From the NCBI RefSeq assembly GCF_001956215.1, contig NZ_MRTQ01000034.1, positions 1-42,057 of the forward strand: a DNA stretch of 42,057 bases. Reading direction: 5' to 3'. This DNA is from Paenibacillus sp. FSL R5-0490. Lineage in GTDB: Bacteria > Bacillota > Bacilli > Bacillales > Cytobacillaceae. Of the stretch, positions 7,398 to 15,748 are shown piece by piece; position 1 is the first letter of the stretch, and the number at the start of each line of letters is the position of its first letter. Under the pieces are notes generated by a model. That model was not told the DNA's origin and did no database searches. It was given only the letters and a program-made list of their open reading frames with translations. The translations under genes and the position numbers were made by a program.

Positions 7398-8180
7398 TTA
7401 AAATGTTCCGGTCATTTGCAGGATTATAATTGAGAACCCTAAAATCCAAACGTAGACAGCAAATATCTTCAGGGATTTTCTTTTTAGAAAATTAATCATC
7501 CACACGACTGCTGCATAACCGAAAATTGCTGATGACAATGTCGCCATTAACATGCTGCCAAGGGTTATGGCTTCTGTGTGACCGGACATCAATTCGCCAA
7601 ATTGCATGACAATGCCGCCAGCGATGGCAGGTATGGATAACAGGAATGAAAAATAGGCAGCTGTTTCCCTGTCAAGCTTCCTGAAGAGGCCTGCTGCAAT
7701 GGTTAAGCCGGATCTTGAAACTGCCGGAAAAATGGCAGCAGCCTGAAAGGTGCCGATAAACAAGGCATCTCCGTACGTGATGCTGTCCATTTTTTTTGCG
7801 CCTTTCTTAACACCATCTGCAATCCAGAGTATGAACCCTGTAAATAGAAATTCCCAGCCGATTGTAACACCGGATTTCGAAATTGAATCGAACATGTCAC
7901 TCAGCAGGAGTCCCACGATTACGGCCGGAATCGTCCCGACTATCAGAAGCATCGATAGCTTGCCGAAGGGCTTCTTAATAATTTGAAGCAATTCATTTTT
8001 GTATACGACAAGGACTGCCAGTAAAGTTCCTATGTGCAGCATTGTATCAAGGAAGAGGCCTGCTTCATCAAGGCCAAATAGATGTCTCCCCAAATATAAA
8101 TGTCCAGTACTGGAAATAGGCAGGAACTCGGTAAGCCCCTGGATGATTCCCAGAATGAAAGCCTCCAGCTTTGACATCAT
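7398..8180 (-). CDS. uppP: Undecaprenyl-diphosphatase (BacA/UppP family)
   Basis: The 260-residue integral membrane protein carries both BacA signatures: G-I-I-Q-G-L-T-E-F-L-P-I-S-S-T-G-H (11-27) and P-A-V-S-R-S-G (152-158), the latter with Ala where Gly is usual. It removes a phosphate from undecaprenyl pyrophosphate on the outer membrane face, regenerating the carrier for peptidoglycan and teichoic acid synthesis and giving bacitracin tolerance. First gene of a two-gene operon with the DedA protein. The start is ATG at 8180 or the adjacent ATG at 8177, behind AAGGTGAT. It may be one of several uppP-type paralogues in the genome. Confidence 0.93.
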   Translation of the reverse strand: MMSKLEAFILGIIQGLTEFLPISSTGHLYLGRHLFGLDEAGLFLDTMLHIGTLLAVLVVYKNELLQIIKKPFGKLSMLLIVGTIPAVIVGLLLSDMFDSISKSGVTIGWEFLFTGFILWIADGVKKGAKKMDSITYGDALFIGTFQAAAIFPAVSRSGLTIAAGLFRKLDRETAAYFSFLLSIPAIAGGIVMQFGELMSGHTEAITLGSMLMATLSSAIFGYAAVVWMINFLKRKSLKIFAVYVWILGFSIIILQMTGTF

Positions 8181-8403
8181 CTGTATATCACCTTCCTAGG
8201 CAGGTTTAAGAATAGGCACAGGTAGATGCGCAATGCCTGTCTTTAACATGTGTATTCAAGTTGTCCCAATCGAGAACAGGAAATTAAGGCTGCAGAGGGA
8301 ATATAAAAAAATATAAAAATACATGAAACCTTTTACAGTGAATATCGTAAATAATATAAAAGAAACATCATTTATATTTGAGGTTAGCCTAGGAGGAAAC
8401 AGG

Positions 8404-8742
8404 ATGAATGATTATAAAATGCCTTCCAATGATGAAAGGCTTATAGCAGCAGCAATCTATGTAACCAGCTTTTTTACCGTTTTTGTCGGACCGCTGATCA
8501 TTTGGCTATTGAAAAAGAATGACTCGGAGTTTGTAGATTACCATGGAAAGGAATATTTGAATTTTTTAATTTCCTATTCAATCTACAGCGCAATCAGCGT
8601 AGTGCTAATGATCATATTAATTGGGGTCATTACGATTTGGATCGTGGGAATCCTTGCTTTTATCTTTACAGTAGTAGCTGCTGTCAAAGCATATGAAGGA
8701 AAGGAATACAGAATACCTTTAGTTTTCAGGATATTAAAATGA
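8404..8742 (+). CDS. DUF4870 family membrane protein
   Basis: The 112-residue protein has a short N-terminal P-S-N-D-E-R-L segment followed by about three membrane spans (residues ~12-35, ~53-75 and ~78-95). The loop K-K-N-D-S-E-F-V-D-Y-H-G-K-E (about 36-50) is the DUF4870/Tic20-like signature. The function of this family is unknown. The start is chosen at ATG 8404 because AGGAGG lies 8 nt upstream; the open frame extends further up without a site. It ends in a terminator before the WYL regulator. Confidence 0.85.
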   Translation: MNDYKMPSNDERLIAAAIYVTSFFTVFVGPLIIWLLKKNDSEFVDYHGKEYLNFLISYSIYSAISVVLMIILIGVITIWIVGILAFIFTVVAAVKAYEGKEYRIPLVFRILK

Positions 8743-8750
8743 TGAACACA

Positions 8751-8781
8751 GTCCAGGGCTTGTTGCCGCTGGGCTTTTTTT
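8751..8781 (+). terminator. Terminator after the DUF4870 gene
   Basis: GTCCAG-GGC pairs with GCC-G-CTGGGC over TTGTT and is followed by seven T. Confidence 0.82.
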
Positions 8782-8811
8782 AATGGATAATAAAGGTCGC
8801 GGGGTGATGTG

Positions 8812-9813
8812 ATGAATAGACTTGATAACAAACAAAGGCTGCTCAAGCTTATGGATATTTTGAGAGAGCAGACAGATGAAGAAAATGAATATACACTGGA
8901 CGATATAACTGAATGCTTTAAAAAGGAATATGGACCGGATGTGAAATTAAACAAAAATTCATTGAGAGACGATATTGAACATCTGATTGAAGCTAAATTT
9001 GATATTACCATTAACCAGGAAAAAGAGGGAATGCCAAAGTTCTACAGCCATCAATACCGTCTATTCGAGCTTTATGAATTGCGCATGCTGATTGATGCCG
9101 TTGCTTCTGCACGATTCATCACAAAAGATGAGACAAGACAGCTGATCCGGAAAATTAAAAAGCTGACAAGCATTCATCATGCCAAAAAGCTCCATAATGA
9201 AATATTGATCGATTCCTCTGTGAAAAGTGAAAGTAAACTGGTTCGGCTGGCTATCAATGACTTGCATGAAGCCATTTCCGAGCGGAGAATCGTCACATTT
9301 CAATATGGAAGATATAATCTCAACAAGGAATTTGTTTTAAGCCATAATGGAGGGCAATACAGGGTCAAACCGCTGGCGCTCACATGGGTAAATGACTTTT
9401 ATTATTTAATAGCCTACTATTTTGCCAAAGAAGAAATCCGCCATTATCGGATTGACCGTCTACGCAATGTTCATATAACGGAAGAACAATTCGCATATGA
9501 ACCCTTTGATGTATCCAAGTATGTGAGTTCAACCTTTCATATGTATGCCGGATCTGAAGAGTGGATAAAAATCCGATTCCACAACGATTTGATCAACGTG
9601 ATAATTGATAAATTTGGGCGGGATGCAGACATAAGAAAACTGGATGAGAACCATTTCGTTTTATCAGCAAAAGCCATTGTGAGTGATGGACTTGTCAAAT
9701 GGCTCCTCAACTGGGGTAATCAGGCCAAGGTGCTTTCACCATCCTCACTTATTGATCAGGTAACAAACGAAATCAAAAATATGATGGCTGTGTATGAAAA
9801 AGAAATGGATTAA
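8812..9813 (+). CDS. WYL-domain transcriptional regulator
   Basis: The 333-residue protein has an N-terminal winged-helix region (residues ~1-75; K-N-S-L-R-D-D-I-E-H-L-I resembles the recognition-helix region of YafY-type regulators) and a WYL ligand-sensing domain at about 145-225 containing the F-Y-Y-L-I-A-Y variant of the WYL core and R-H-Y-R-I-D-R-L. WYL regulators bind nucleotides or nucleic acid and control DNA-related or metabolic genes. I start at ATG 8812; a GTG immediately before it (8809) is also open. The next genes on the same strand are yxlEFG-like but a terminator intervenes. Confidence 0.87.
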   Translation: MNRLDNKQRLLKLMDILREQTDEENEYTLDDITECFKKEYGPDVKLNKNSLRDDIEHLIEAKFDITINQEKEGMPKFYSHQYRLFELYELRMLIDAVASARFITKDETRQLIRKIKKLTSIHHAKKLHNEILIDSSVKSESKLVRLAINDLHEAISERRIVTFQYGRYNLNKEFVLSHNGGQYRVKPLALTWVNDFYYLIAYYFAKEEIRHYRIDRLRNVHITEEQFAYEPFDVSKYVSSTFHMYAGSEEWIKIRFHNDLINVIIDKFGRDADIRKLDENHFVLSAKAIVSDGLVKWLLNWGNQAKVLSPSSLIDQVTNEIKNMMAVYEKEMD

Positions 9814-9833
9814 TCTCAGCTATTAAACTTATA

Positions 9834-9859
9834 GACACTCCAATAGTGGGGTGTCTTTT
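9834..9859 (+). terminator. Terminator after the WYL regulator
   Basis: GACACTCC pairs with GGGGTGTC (one G-U) around a 6-nt loop and is followed by TTTTC. Confidence 0.75.
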
Positions 9860-9945
9860 CATTAGAAAAATAGTTGAAATCCCTATGAACGATTTTTGTA
9901 CTTAAACGTCATATGAATGACAGTACAATAAGGGAGGACATCGAA

Positions 9946-10143
9946 ATGGAAATTTTAGAGAGCATTAACTGGGCAATTCTTGCACCCATTGTCATTATTC
10001 AGCTAATATTGATGGCCGTTGCGATTATTGATCTCGTAAAAATAGAAAAAGCAAATGGCCCGAAATGGGTATGGGCTCTCGTCATTTTATTTATTAATCT
10101 GCTAGGGCCAATCATTTACTTTATTTTCGGAAGGAGAAGCTGA
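9946..10143 (+). CDS. yxlE: YxlE-like PLDc_N membrane protein
   Basis: The 65-residue protein has two membrane helices (about 8-28 and 41-60) joined by D-L-V-K-I-E-K-A-N-G-P-K-W, the signature of the phospholipase D N-terminal (PLDc_N) family of small membrane proteins. The start is ATG 9946 behind GGGAGG; the upstream in-frame start lacks a site. The gene is 2 bp from an ABC ATPase and two genes from a permease, the order yxlE-yxlF-yxlG of the B. subtilis SigY operon, where these proteins are connected with controlling SigY. sigY, yxlC and yxlD are absent here, so the shared role is inference. Confidence 0.8.
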   Translation: MEILESINWAILAPIVIIQLILMAVAIIDLVKIEKANGPKWVWALVILFINLLGPIIYFIFGRRS

Positions 10144-10145
10144 AT

Positions 10146-11051
10146 ATGCCGGTTGTAAGCATAACAAATCTTAAAAAGAAGTTTAAGGATCAGGAGGTAA
10201 TAAAAGGTCTGGATTTTCAATTATCTGAAGGAAAATGTATTGCCCTGCTGGGAGCAAATGGAGCAGGAAAAACAACTACACTTAAGATGCTTGCCGGCCT
10301 GGTGAAGCCGGATTCCGGCACGATTGTGTATGAAGGGGGAGAAAAAGCGGATTTTCGAAGATTAATAGGCTATCTTCCTCAATTTCCTGTTTTTTATGAA
10401 TGGATGACAGGCAGGGAATTTCTTGAATACGCAGGTCAGCTTGCAGGACTTCCCAAAGCAGAAGCAAAAGACAGAGCAGCGGAGCTTCTTAAACTTACCG
10501 GTATATCCGAAGCTAAAAACCGCCGGATTGGAAAATACTCAGGAGGTATGAAGCAGCGGCTTGGCATTGCTCAGGCGATCATTCACCGCCCCAAGCTTGT
10601 CATGCTCGATGAACCGGTTTCAGCGCTTGATCCATTTGGACGCAGGGAAGTGCTGGAGCTGTTGAACAGGCTGAAAAAAGAAACGACAATTCTGTTTTCC
10701 ACCCATATTCTAAATGATGCAGAAGAAATATGTGATGAAATTTTATTCCTCCATGGTGGTGAATTGATTGAATCCGGGACATTGGCAGAGCTTAGAACCA
10801 GGCATCAGCAGGCTAAGATTGACCTGGTTTTTAAAACGAATACTGGTGAATATGCTGAAGAGATATCTCTGCTTCCGCCTGTTTCTTCAATGGAAGTGAA
10901 TGGAGATAGGGCAAGCTTTTTGGTGAAGAATATTGAGGATGCCAGGAATTTATTTCTAGCTGAAATTGCGAAACAGAAATGGCCGCTGGTTAAGTTTGAA
11001 ATCAGCAGAACGAGCCTTGAGGATGTTTTCATGAAGGTGGTGAAAAAATGA
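10146..11051 (+). CDS. yxlF: ABC transporter ATP-binding protein, YxlF-like
   Basis: The 301-residue single-domain ABC ATPase has Walker A G-A-N-G-A-G-K-T (36-43), the Q-loop near 79, signature Y-S-G-G-M-K-Q-R (131-138) and Walker B L-V-M-L-D-E-P (151-157), then the H-loop S-T-H. A ~90-residue C-terminal extension ending S-L-E-D-V-F-M is typical of ABC-2 type exporters (DrrA/NatA/CcmA group). It powers the permease encoded next, with which it overlaps by 4 nt. Its ribosome binding site, AAGGAG, lies inside the end of the yxlE-like gene, which indicates one transcript. Confidence 0.92.
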   Translation: MPVVSITNLKKKFKDQEVIKGLDFQLSEGKCIALLGANGAGKTTTLKMLAGLVKPDSGTIVYEGGEKADFRRLIGYLPQFPVFYEWMTGREFLEYAGQLAGLPKAEAKDRAAELLKLTGISEAKNRRIGKYSGGMKQRLGIAQAIIHRPKLVMLDEPVSALDPFGRREVLELLNRLKKETTILFSTHILNDAEEICDEILFLHGGELIESGTLAELRTRHQQAKIDLVFKTNTGEYAEEISLLPPVSSMEVNGDRASFLVKNIEDARNLFLAEIAKQKWPLVKFEISRTSLEDVFMKVVKK

Positions 11052-11824
11052 AGCAATGGGTAACATTATTAAAAAAAGAGATGCTCGAGCTGGCCAGAAA
11101 CTTCAAATGGATCTGGGTGCCGTTAACTTTTATTTTGATAGCTGTAAAAGAGCCTCTGACCTTATATTATTTGCCTCAAATTGTTGATTCACTTGGCGGG
11201 CTGCCTGAAGGGGCGGTCATCGAGCTTCCTGTTCCTTCAGCCGGTGAAGCGCTTGCTGCAAGTCTTAGTCAGTTCAATACGCTTGGTGTGCTTATTATTG
11301 TTTTAATTACAATGGGAAGCATTGCCGGTGAAAGGAAAAGCGGTGTTGCAGAACTAATCCTGGTAAAACCCGTATCGTACGCCGGTTTTGTAACAGCTAA
11401 GTGGACCAGTTTGATGATACTCATATGGTTATCATATTTTCTGGGTTACTTCCTCTCCTGGTACTATGTGGGCATATTATTTGAATTTATTCCTTTCGCG
11501 GATTTTCTTCAATCCTTCTTTGTTTATGGTATCTGGCTTACCCTTATAATCACTATAGTCATCCTCTTCAATACCTTTGTGAAATCGCCTGGGGCAGTTG
11601 GATTTATCTCAATTGGCATTATAGTCATAGTAACTTTATTGAGCACTTCGCTTTCTCATCTGCTGGAGTGGAGTCCGGCCCTTCTGTCTGCTTATACAAA
11701 TACTTTTATCATGGGCGGTAACTTCCCTGATGAATTATTGCCGAGTATCATTGTTTCTGTAATTGCCATTACGTTTTCCATACTTGCATCCATTGCGATA
11801 TTTAAACGAAGGGAACTTGCCTGA
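11048..11824 (+). CDS. yxlG: ABC-2 type permease, YxlG-like
   Basis: The 258-residue protein has about six membrane helices, with a large extracytoplasmic loop (about 45-75) after the first, the NatB/ABC-2 permease pattern. The cytoplasmic E-R-K-S-G-V-A-E-L-I-L-V-K-P-V-S segment (around 95-110) is the usual coupling region contacting the ATPase. It overlaps the ATPase gene by 4 nt (ATGA). The transported substrate is unknown. The terminator stem overlaps the last codons. Confidence 0.9.
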   Translation: MKQWVTLLKKEMLELARNFKWIWVPLTFILIAVKEPLTLYYLPQIVDSLGGLPEGAVIELPVPSAGEALAASLSQFNTLGVLIIVLITMGSIAGERKSGVAELILVKPVSYAGFVTAKWTSLMILIWLSYFLGYFLSWYYVGILFEFIPFADFLQSFFVYGIWLTLIITIVILFNTFVKSPGAVGFISIGIIVIVTLLSTSLSHLLEWSPALLSAYTNTFIMGGNFPDELLPSIIVSVIAITFSILASIAIFKRRELA

Positions 11825-11847
11825 TTTCATGCAAGTTCCTTCCTTTT
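11812..11847 (+). terminator. Terminator of the yxlEFG-like operon
   Basis: A perfect 9-bp stem GGAACTTGC / GCAAGTTCC encloses a 10-nt loop that contains the stop codon; TTCCTTTT follows. Confidence 0.8.
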
Positions 11848-11917
11848 GGGCATATTTGTATATCGGAGTGTGCTATTTTGGTAGTATGGCTTTAAAAGAT
11901 AGAAAGGAAGATGAAAG

Positions 11918-12763
11918 GTGATCAGTGAAACGGGCCTGGTGCTTGAAGGCGGAGGAATGCGTGGAGTGTATACAGCAGGTGTTCTCGAATATTTTCTTGA
12001 ACAGGACCTCAGCTTTCCTTATGTTATTGGTGTTTCTGCAGGGGCATGCAATGCCGCTTCTTATTTGTCCAAACAAAAGGGCAGAAACAAAATTGTAAAC
12101 GTGGATTATGTAACAGATCCGCGATATATCTCATGGCGGAATTTCTTTAAATCGCGTCAGTTTTTCGGAATGGATTTTATTTTTGATGAAATACCGAATA
12201 AGCTTGTCCCGTATCACTACGAAGAGTTTTATAAAAACCAGTCTGAATTTGTAATTGGAACAACAGATTGCCATACAGGAAAGCCTGTTTATTTCAATAG
12301 AAAAGACTATGGGAAAGATGTGCTGAAGGTTTTAAAAGCATCCAGTTCCCTGCCTTTTATTGCACCTGAGGTCGCTTTTAATAATAGGGTCCTCCTTGAT
12401 GGAGGAATCAGCGATCCCATACCAATCAAAAAAGCACAGCAGGATGGATTCAATAAAAATATAGTAATCCTGACAAGAAACCGGGGCTATTCCAAAAAGC
12501 CATCTAAATTTGCTTTTATGGTAAAAAGGAAATATCCCCATTATACCGGGCTGCAAAAAGCACTGTCAGAACGGTACCTGACCTATAACGAGACCCTTCG
12601 CTATGTAGAGCAGGAAGAAAAGAAGGGGACAGTTCTTGTCGTCCAGCCGCAGGAGCCATTAACAGTGGGTCGGATGGAACGGAATCCTCAAAAATTGGAA
12701 AAGTTATATCTCCAGGGATATGATGATGCAAGAAAATCATTTGATAGAATCAATCAATTCTAA
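11918..12763 (+). CDS. Patatin-like phospholipase
   Basis: The 281-residue protein has the complete patatin catalytic set: oxyanion loop G-G-G-M-R-G (11-16), nucleophile elbow G-V-S-A-G with Ser40 (38-42), and the dyad aspartate in D161-G-G. Such Ser-Asp lipases cleave acyl esters of phospholipids; this one resembles the bacterial RssA/YjjU-type single-domain forms and shows no signal peptide, so it should be cytoplasmic. The start is GTG behind AAAGGAAG. The next terminator-like hairpin downstream is at 12876. Confidence 0.9.
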   Translation: MISETGLVLEGGGMRGVYTAGVLEYFLEQDLSFPYVIGVSAGACNAASYLSKQKGRNKIVNVDYVTDPRYISWRNFFKSRQFFGMDFIFDEIPNKLVPYHYEEFYKNQSEFVIGTTDCHTGKPVYFNRKDYGKDVLKVLKASSSLPFIAPEVAFNNRVLLDGGISDPIPIKKAQQDGFNKNIVILTRNRGYSKKPSKFAFMVKRKYPHYTGLQKALSERYLTYNETLRYVEQEEKKGTVLVVQPQEPLTVGRMERNPQKLEKLYLQGYDDARKSFDRINQF

Positions 12764-12875
12764 CCGTATCTATCAGGGTGCGGGGATATGTCGTATAACA
12801 AAAATTGCCGGTATCCTTAATTTGAATAAAATGAAAAAAATGCAGTTAATGCGCTAAAATAATTCTATCAATCAG

Positions 12876-12908
12876 GCTGGCGGAAACTTTCCATCAGCTT
12901 TATTTTTT
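12876..12908 (+). terminator. Probable terminator downstream of the patatin gene
   Basis: GCTG-gc-GGAA-act-TTCC-at-CAGC forms an interrupted hairpin followed by TTTATTTTTT. It sits 110 nt past the patatin stop, and the rest of the gap (12764-13017) shows no other clear feature. Confidence 0.6.
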
Positions 12909-13017
12909 GAGTGAATTATAAAGAGCTCCCAATAATTAAATCCTCTCATAATTCATTTTTATTGGACCTGATTAATAGAATATAGAGAGAATTAAATAAT
13001 GCAGGGGAGACTTACTG

Positions 13018-13806
13018 ATGAATATCCAGCACTATTACCAGAAAACAGCTGACATCTCTTTGAATGCAAGCCTTACAGCACTTATGCCCCCAACTTTCTT
13101 TCTATTGTTATTCTTTAACAAATTTCCGGGGGCTATTTTCATTGTTATTTTAATCCCTTTTGTTATTTATAGTTTTTTGTGTCATCAAATGTATCTGCTG
13201 AATAAACAAAGGGCAGCCGAGGCAGCTGCAAGTAATTATTACTATAAAGGACAAGCCCCACTATCGTTTTTAGAGCAGTCAAGTGTGCTGATCGCTTTTT
13301 TGCCGGCTCCTTCTCTCAGAATGGTTATTTTTGATCCCGAAGGAATGTTGATAGGTGAAATCAGAGATATGAAAATGCGGAAGCTTCGCTGGTTCCTTCC
13401 TTATTTTATTGACCGATTCTTTCCAAAAAGGCTGGGAATATATGACCATACTGAAAATCTTGAGGCATCAATCATCATCCGTAAAAAGGGAATCGAAATC
13501 TTGTCATCAGATGGCCGCTGCAGGGAAATAATCGAATCTAAAAAGGATGGAAACACTCTGCTGTTTCAGAATGGAGATATGCAGTATGCCCTTCCTAAAA
13601 CCTTTTTACACACAGATCTGCAGGTTTTGGATGATCAATCGAATAGAATTGCACGTCTTCGCAAAGGGTGGATGCCCTTTGAGTGGGGAAAGCGCTTTAA
13701 GGATCCAAACACACCTGTCCTATCCTTCAATATTAGTCTGGATGCAAAAGAAAAGTGCAGAATTTATGCCATTTTTGCGGCACTGTTTCTTTATCGCAAT
13801 CATTAA
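13018..13806 (+). CDS. Membrane-anchored protein of unknown function, possible tubby/LURP-one-like fold
   Basis: The 262-residue protein has two N-terminal membrane helices (about 21-33 and 38-60) and a soluble beta-rich part (about 80-235). Repeating short strands such as V-I-F-D-P-E-G-M-L-I-G-E-I and I-I-I-R-K-K-G-I-E-I-L-S-S-D-G resemble the LURP-one/phospholipid-scramblase (tubby-like) pattern; this is a fold-level impression, not a firm match. The C-terminus is hydrophobic (I-Y-A-I-F-A-A-L-F-L-Y). The ribosome binding site GGGGAG lies 8 nt before ATG. It appears monocistronic. Confidence 0.7.
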   Translation: MNIQHYYQKTADISLNASLTALMPPTFFLLLFFNKFPGAIFIVILIPFVIYSFLCHQMYLLNKQRAAEAAASNYYYKGQAPLSFLEQSSVLIAFLPAPSLRMVIFDPEGMLIGEIRDMKMRKLRWFLPYFIDRFFPKRLGIYDHTENLEASIIIRKKGIEILSSDGRCREIIESKKDGNTLLFQNGDMQYALPKTFLHTDLQVLDDQSNRIARLRKGWMPFEWGKRFKDPNTPVLSFNISLDAKEKCRIYAIFAALFLYRNH

Positions 13807-13895
13807 AGCCATGTGCACATTTATAGATTCTGCATTCCCCATATAGTATGATAAATTCAGCTTAAGTATAGGGAAATCAGTTTAGAGGTGTTGGA

Positions 13896-14471
13896 ATGAA
13901 AAAGTTTTTACTGGCAGCTGCAGTTATTGTCCTTTTACTGTTCATTGTTGACAAGACCATTCTTAAGGAAAAGGGAGTAGTAGAGCAAGCTGGACAAATG
14001 CAAAAATACGATAAAATTGATGATCCTGAGGATTTGCCTATTGGTTTGGAGAAAGGCAGCCTTGCTCCAGATTTTGAACTTACAGATATGGAAGGAAATC
14101 CAGTGAAACTCAGTGACTACAGAGGCAAATCTGTACTTCTGAATTTTTGGGCAAGCTGGTGTCCTCCATGCCGCGCTGAAATGCCGCATATGGAGAAGCT
14201 GTATAAAAAGTACAAAGATAAAAAATTCGATATTCTTGCCGTAAATCTAACAAACACTGAAAAGAATAACGGAGACGCTGAGAAGTTCGTGAAAGAGCTG
14301 GGTCTGACTTTTACAATCCCTATGGATGTAAAAGGCACTGTTGGTGCGGATTATAATATTATGGCCTATCCTACTAGCTATTTTATTGACTCTGATGGAG
14401 TTATTAGAGAAAAAGTTTTGGGAGCCTTAAATGAAGAATATATGGAGAAGGAAATCAAAAAGCTTCCATAA
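13896..14471 (+). CDS. Membrane-anchored TlpA/ResA-like thiol-disulfide oxidoreductase
   Basis: The 191-residue protein has an N-terminal uncleaved anchor (about 4-18), a linker, then a redoxin/TlpA domain with the active site W-A-S-W-C-P-P-C (Cys89, Cys92) and the cis-proline loop A-Y-P-T-S-Y (about 166-171). It should work on the outer face of the membrane, reducing or exchanging disulfides, for example in cytochrome c maturation or spore formation as ResA, StoA and YneN do; which orthologue it is cannot be settled here. The start ATG follows AGAGGTG. It ends in a bidirectional terminator. Confidence 0.9.
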   Translation: MKKFLLAAAVIVLLLFIVDKTILKEKGVVEQAGQMQKYDKIDDPEDLPIGLEKGSLAPDFELTDMEGNPVKLSDYRGKSVLLNFWASWCPPCRAEMPHMEKLYKKYKDKKFDILAVNLTNTEKNNGDAEKFVKELGLTFTIPMDVKGTVGADYNIMAYPTSYFIDSDGVIREKVLGALNEEYMEKEIKKLP

Positions 14472-14473
14472 AC

Positions 14474-14505
14474 AAACCGGAGAGCCTTATTAGCTCTCCG
14501 GTTTT
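14474..14505. terminator. Bidirectional terminator between the thioredoxin-like and ecsC genes
   Basis: A perfect 12-bp stem AAACCGGAGAGC / GCTCTCCGGTTT has a 7-nt loop that includes the minus-strand stop codon, with T-rich DNA on the plus side. Confidence 0.85.
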
Positions 14506-15311
14506 ATATCTGCAATCATATCCTGGTGAAGTCGATTAACGATTACCCTTTTTCTGTATAGCATAATGCCGGCTTCTGCAATATCATTAACGGCAGAGCG
14601 ATTTATGAATGCCCCGAAAAGCAATCCGGCAATAGGAATCATTTGAAATAGTTTTTTCCAGCCTATTTGGTCCCTGTAAGAAAACACAACCTCTCTCCAG
14701 CCTTGAAGCTCAGAAACGACTTCCCTCTTCGGTCCTTCTTCTTTAGAACCAAACATGGTAAGCTGCTGCAGAATAGCTTTTTTTCCAACAATATCACTGG
14801 AAACGAATTGAAGGATTTTGACGATGAACATTCTTTCATTTTTATCTGCAGGATCGAAGCCGTAGCAAATCGCAATATCCTGCAGTGTTTTTAATTGAAT
14901 GCCGAGGAGAAGGGGGATATCAATGGTCAGGGTGAAAATCCCTCCGACTCCTGTTCCCGCACCCTGCAATGCAGCGGTTCTTTTTCGGTTTGAGGTTAGC
15001 TTTTCCGCGGCTTCATCCATCTTAACTATAGGCAGGGCTTCTACATCCTTCAGGGTATGTATATTCTGTCCAGGATAATAATTCTTTAAAGCTGCTGCTG
15101 AACTTAAATATCTTCCTCCTGATTGAATATACGTGCCAAGCTCATCAAGAATCACTCCAACCTTTTTTTGTATGAACTCCGGTGTGAATCTATCAATAAG
15201 TTTGAAAGGAAGCCTCCCGAGCTTCTCCCAAAACCACAAATCACCTTGGTCTTTTTCCCATTCTTCGCATTTCTTTAATTCATTTATAAGCTGTTCTTTC
15301 GGTTCAATCAT
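14490..15311 (-). CDS. EcsC family protein
   Basis: The 273-residue protein matches the EcsC family in layout: an N-terminal helical region (W-F-W-E-K-L-G-R-L-P-F-K), then a glycine-rich amphipathic or membrane-associating segment (Q-G-A-G-T-G-V-G-G-I-F-T-L-T-I-D-I-P), and a C-terminal P-I-A-G-L-L-F-G-A-F-I-N-R. EcsC homologues were first seen beside the EcsAB exporter in Bacillus, but their function is unknown and no ecsAB lies here. The start ATG follows AAAGGGCGG. It is divergent from the rib leader. Confidence 0.83.
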   Translation of the reverse strand: MIEPKEQLINELKKCEEWEKDQGDLWFWEKLGRLPFKLIDRFTPEFIQKKVGVILDELGTYIQSGGRYLSSAAALKNYYPGQNIHTLKDVEALPIVKMDEAAEKLTSNRKRTAALQGAGTGVGGIFTLTIDIPLLLGIQLKTLQDIAICYGFDPADKNERMFIVKILQFVSSDIVGKKAILQQLTMFGSKEEGPKREVVSELQGWREVVFSYRDQIGWKKLFQMIPIAGLLFGAFINRSAVNDIAEAGIMLYRKRVIVNRLHQDMIADIKPES

Positions 15312-15398
15312 TAGTACCGCCCTTTCTTTCCTTCTTCTATATTTTAAGTATACGGCTGGTTAAAGCAAAAGTTTCAAATCTGTGATAACCAATTCTCT

Positions 15399-15427
15399 TT
15401 GTATATTCCGGCTATTCATGGTAAGAT
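15399..15427 (+). promoter_or_regulatory. Probable sigma-A promoter of the rib operon
   Basis: TTGTAT (15399-15404) and TAAGAT (15422-15427) are separated by 17 bp and lie about 20 bp upstream of the FMN riboswitch, which places the transcript start near 15434. Confidence 0.7.
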
Positions 15428-15445
15428 TCTTTTAATAGAATAGGA

Positions 15446-15603
15446 TTTCCTTCGGGGCAGGGTGAAATTCCCAACCGGCGGTGATGAGGGTATGCCCTCT
15501 TAGTCCGTGACCCGGTTTTATTAGCAGAGATAGGTGCTTAATAATAGCGGTGGATTTGGTGAAATTCCAAAGCCGACAGTGAAAGTCTGGATGGGAGAAG
15601 GAA
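15446..15603 (+). promoter_or_regulatory. FMN riboswitch (RFN element)
   Basis: The conserved RFN core is plain: GGGGCAGGGTGAAATTCCC near the 5' side, then CCGGCGGTGATG, AGTCCGTGACCC, GGTGAAATTCC, AGCCGACAGTGAAAGTCTGGATGGGAGAAGG. The closing P1 helix is TTCCTTC (15446-15452) with GAAGGAA (15597-15603). FMN binding stops rib expression. Two hairpins follow: GCGTTTAAAA/TTTTAAACGC (15617-15643) and the terminator at 15665-15695, which is probably the expression platform. Confidence 0.97.
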
Positions 15604-15664
15604 TGAGTATAGTAACGCGTTTAAAATTTCATTTTTTAAACGCTTATTTCGTCATGATTTTTTG

Positions 15665-15695
15665 CCCCGTTTCACCTTCTGGTGTACGGGGTTTT
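15665..15695 (+). terminator. FMN-riboswitch expression-platform terminator
   Basis: CCCCGT-tt-CACC-ttct-GGTG-t-ACGGGG is followed by TTTT and lies 54 nt upstream of ribD. By analogy with B. subtilis rib it should form when FMN is bound. Confidence 0.8.
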
Positions 15696-15748
15696 GCCGT
15701 TTCATATTTAATTTGGAGAAATTATAAAGGAAGGAGGACTCACATAAT

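Noticed and set aside
13547..13846. Alternative frame at the end of the membrane-anchored protein gene, suggesting a frameshift
   Set aside because: The main frame continues with plausible sequence to its own stop, and the alternative frame has no domain continuity.
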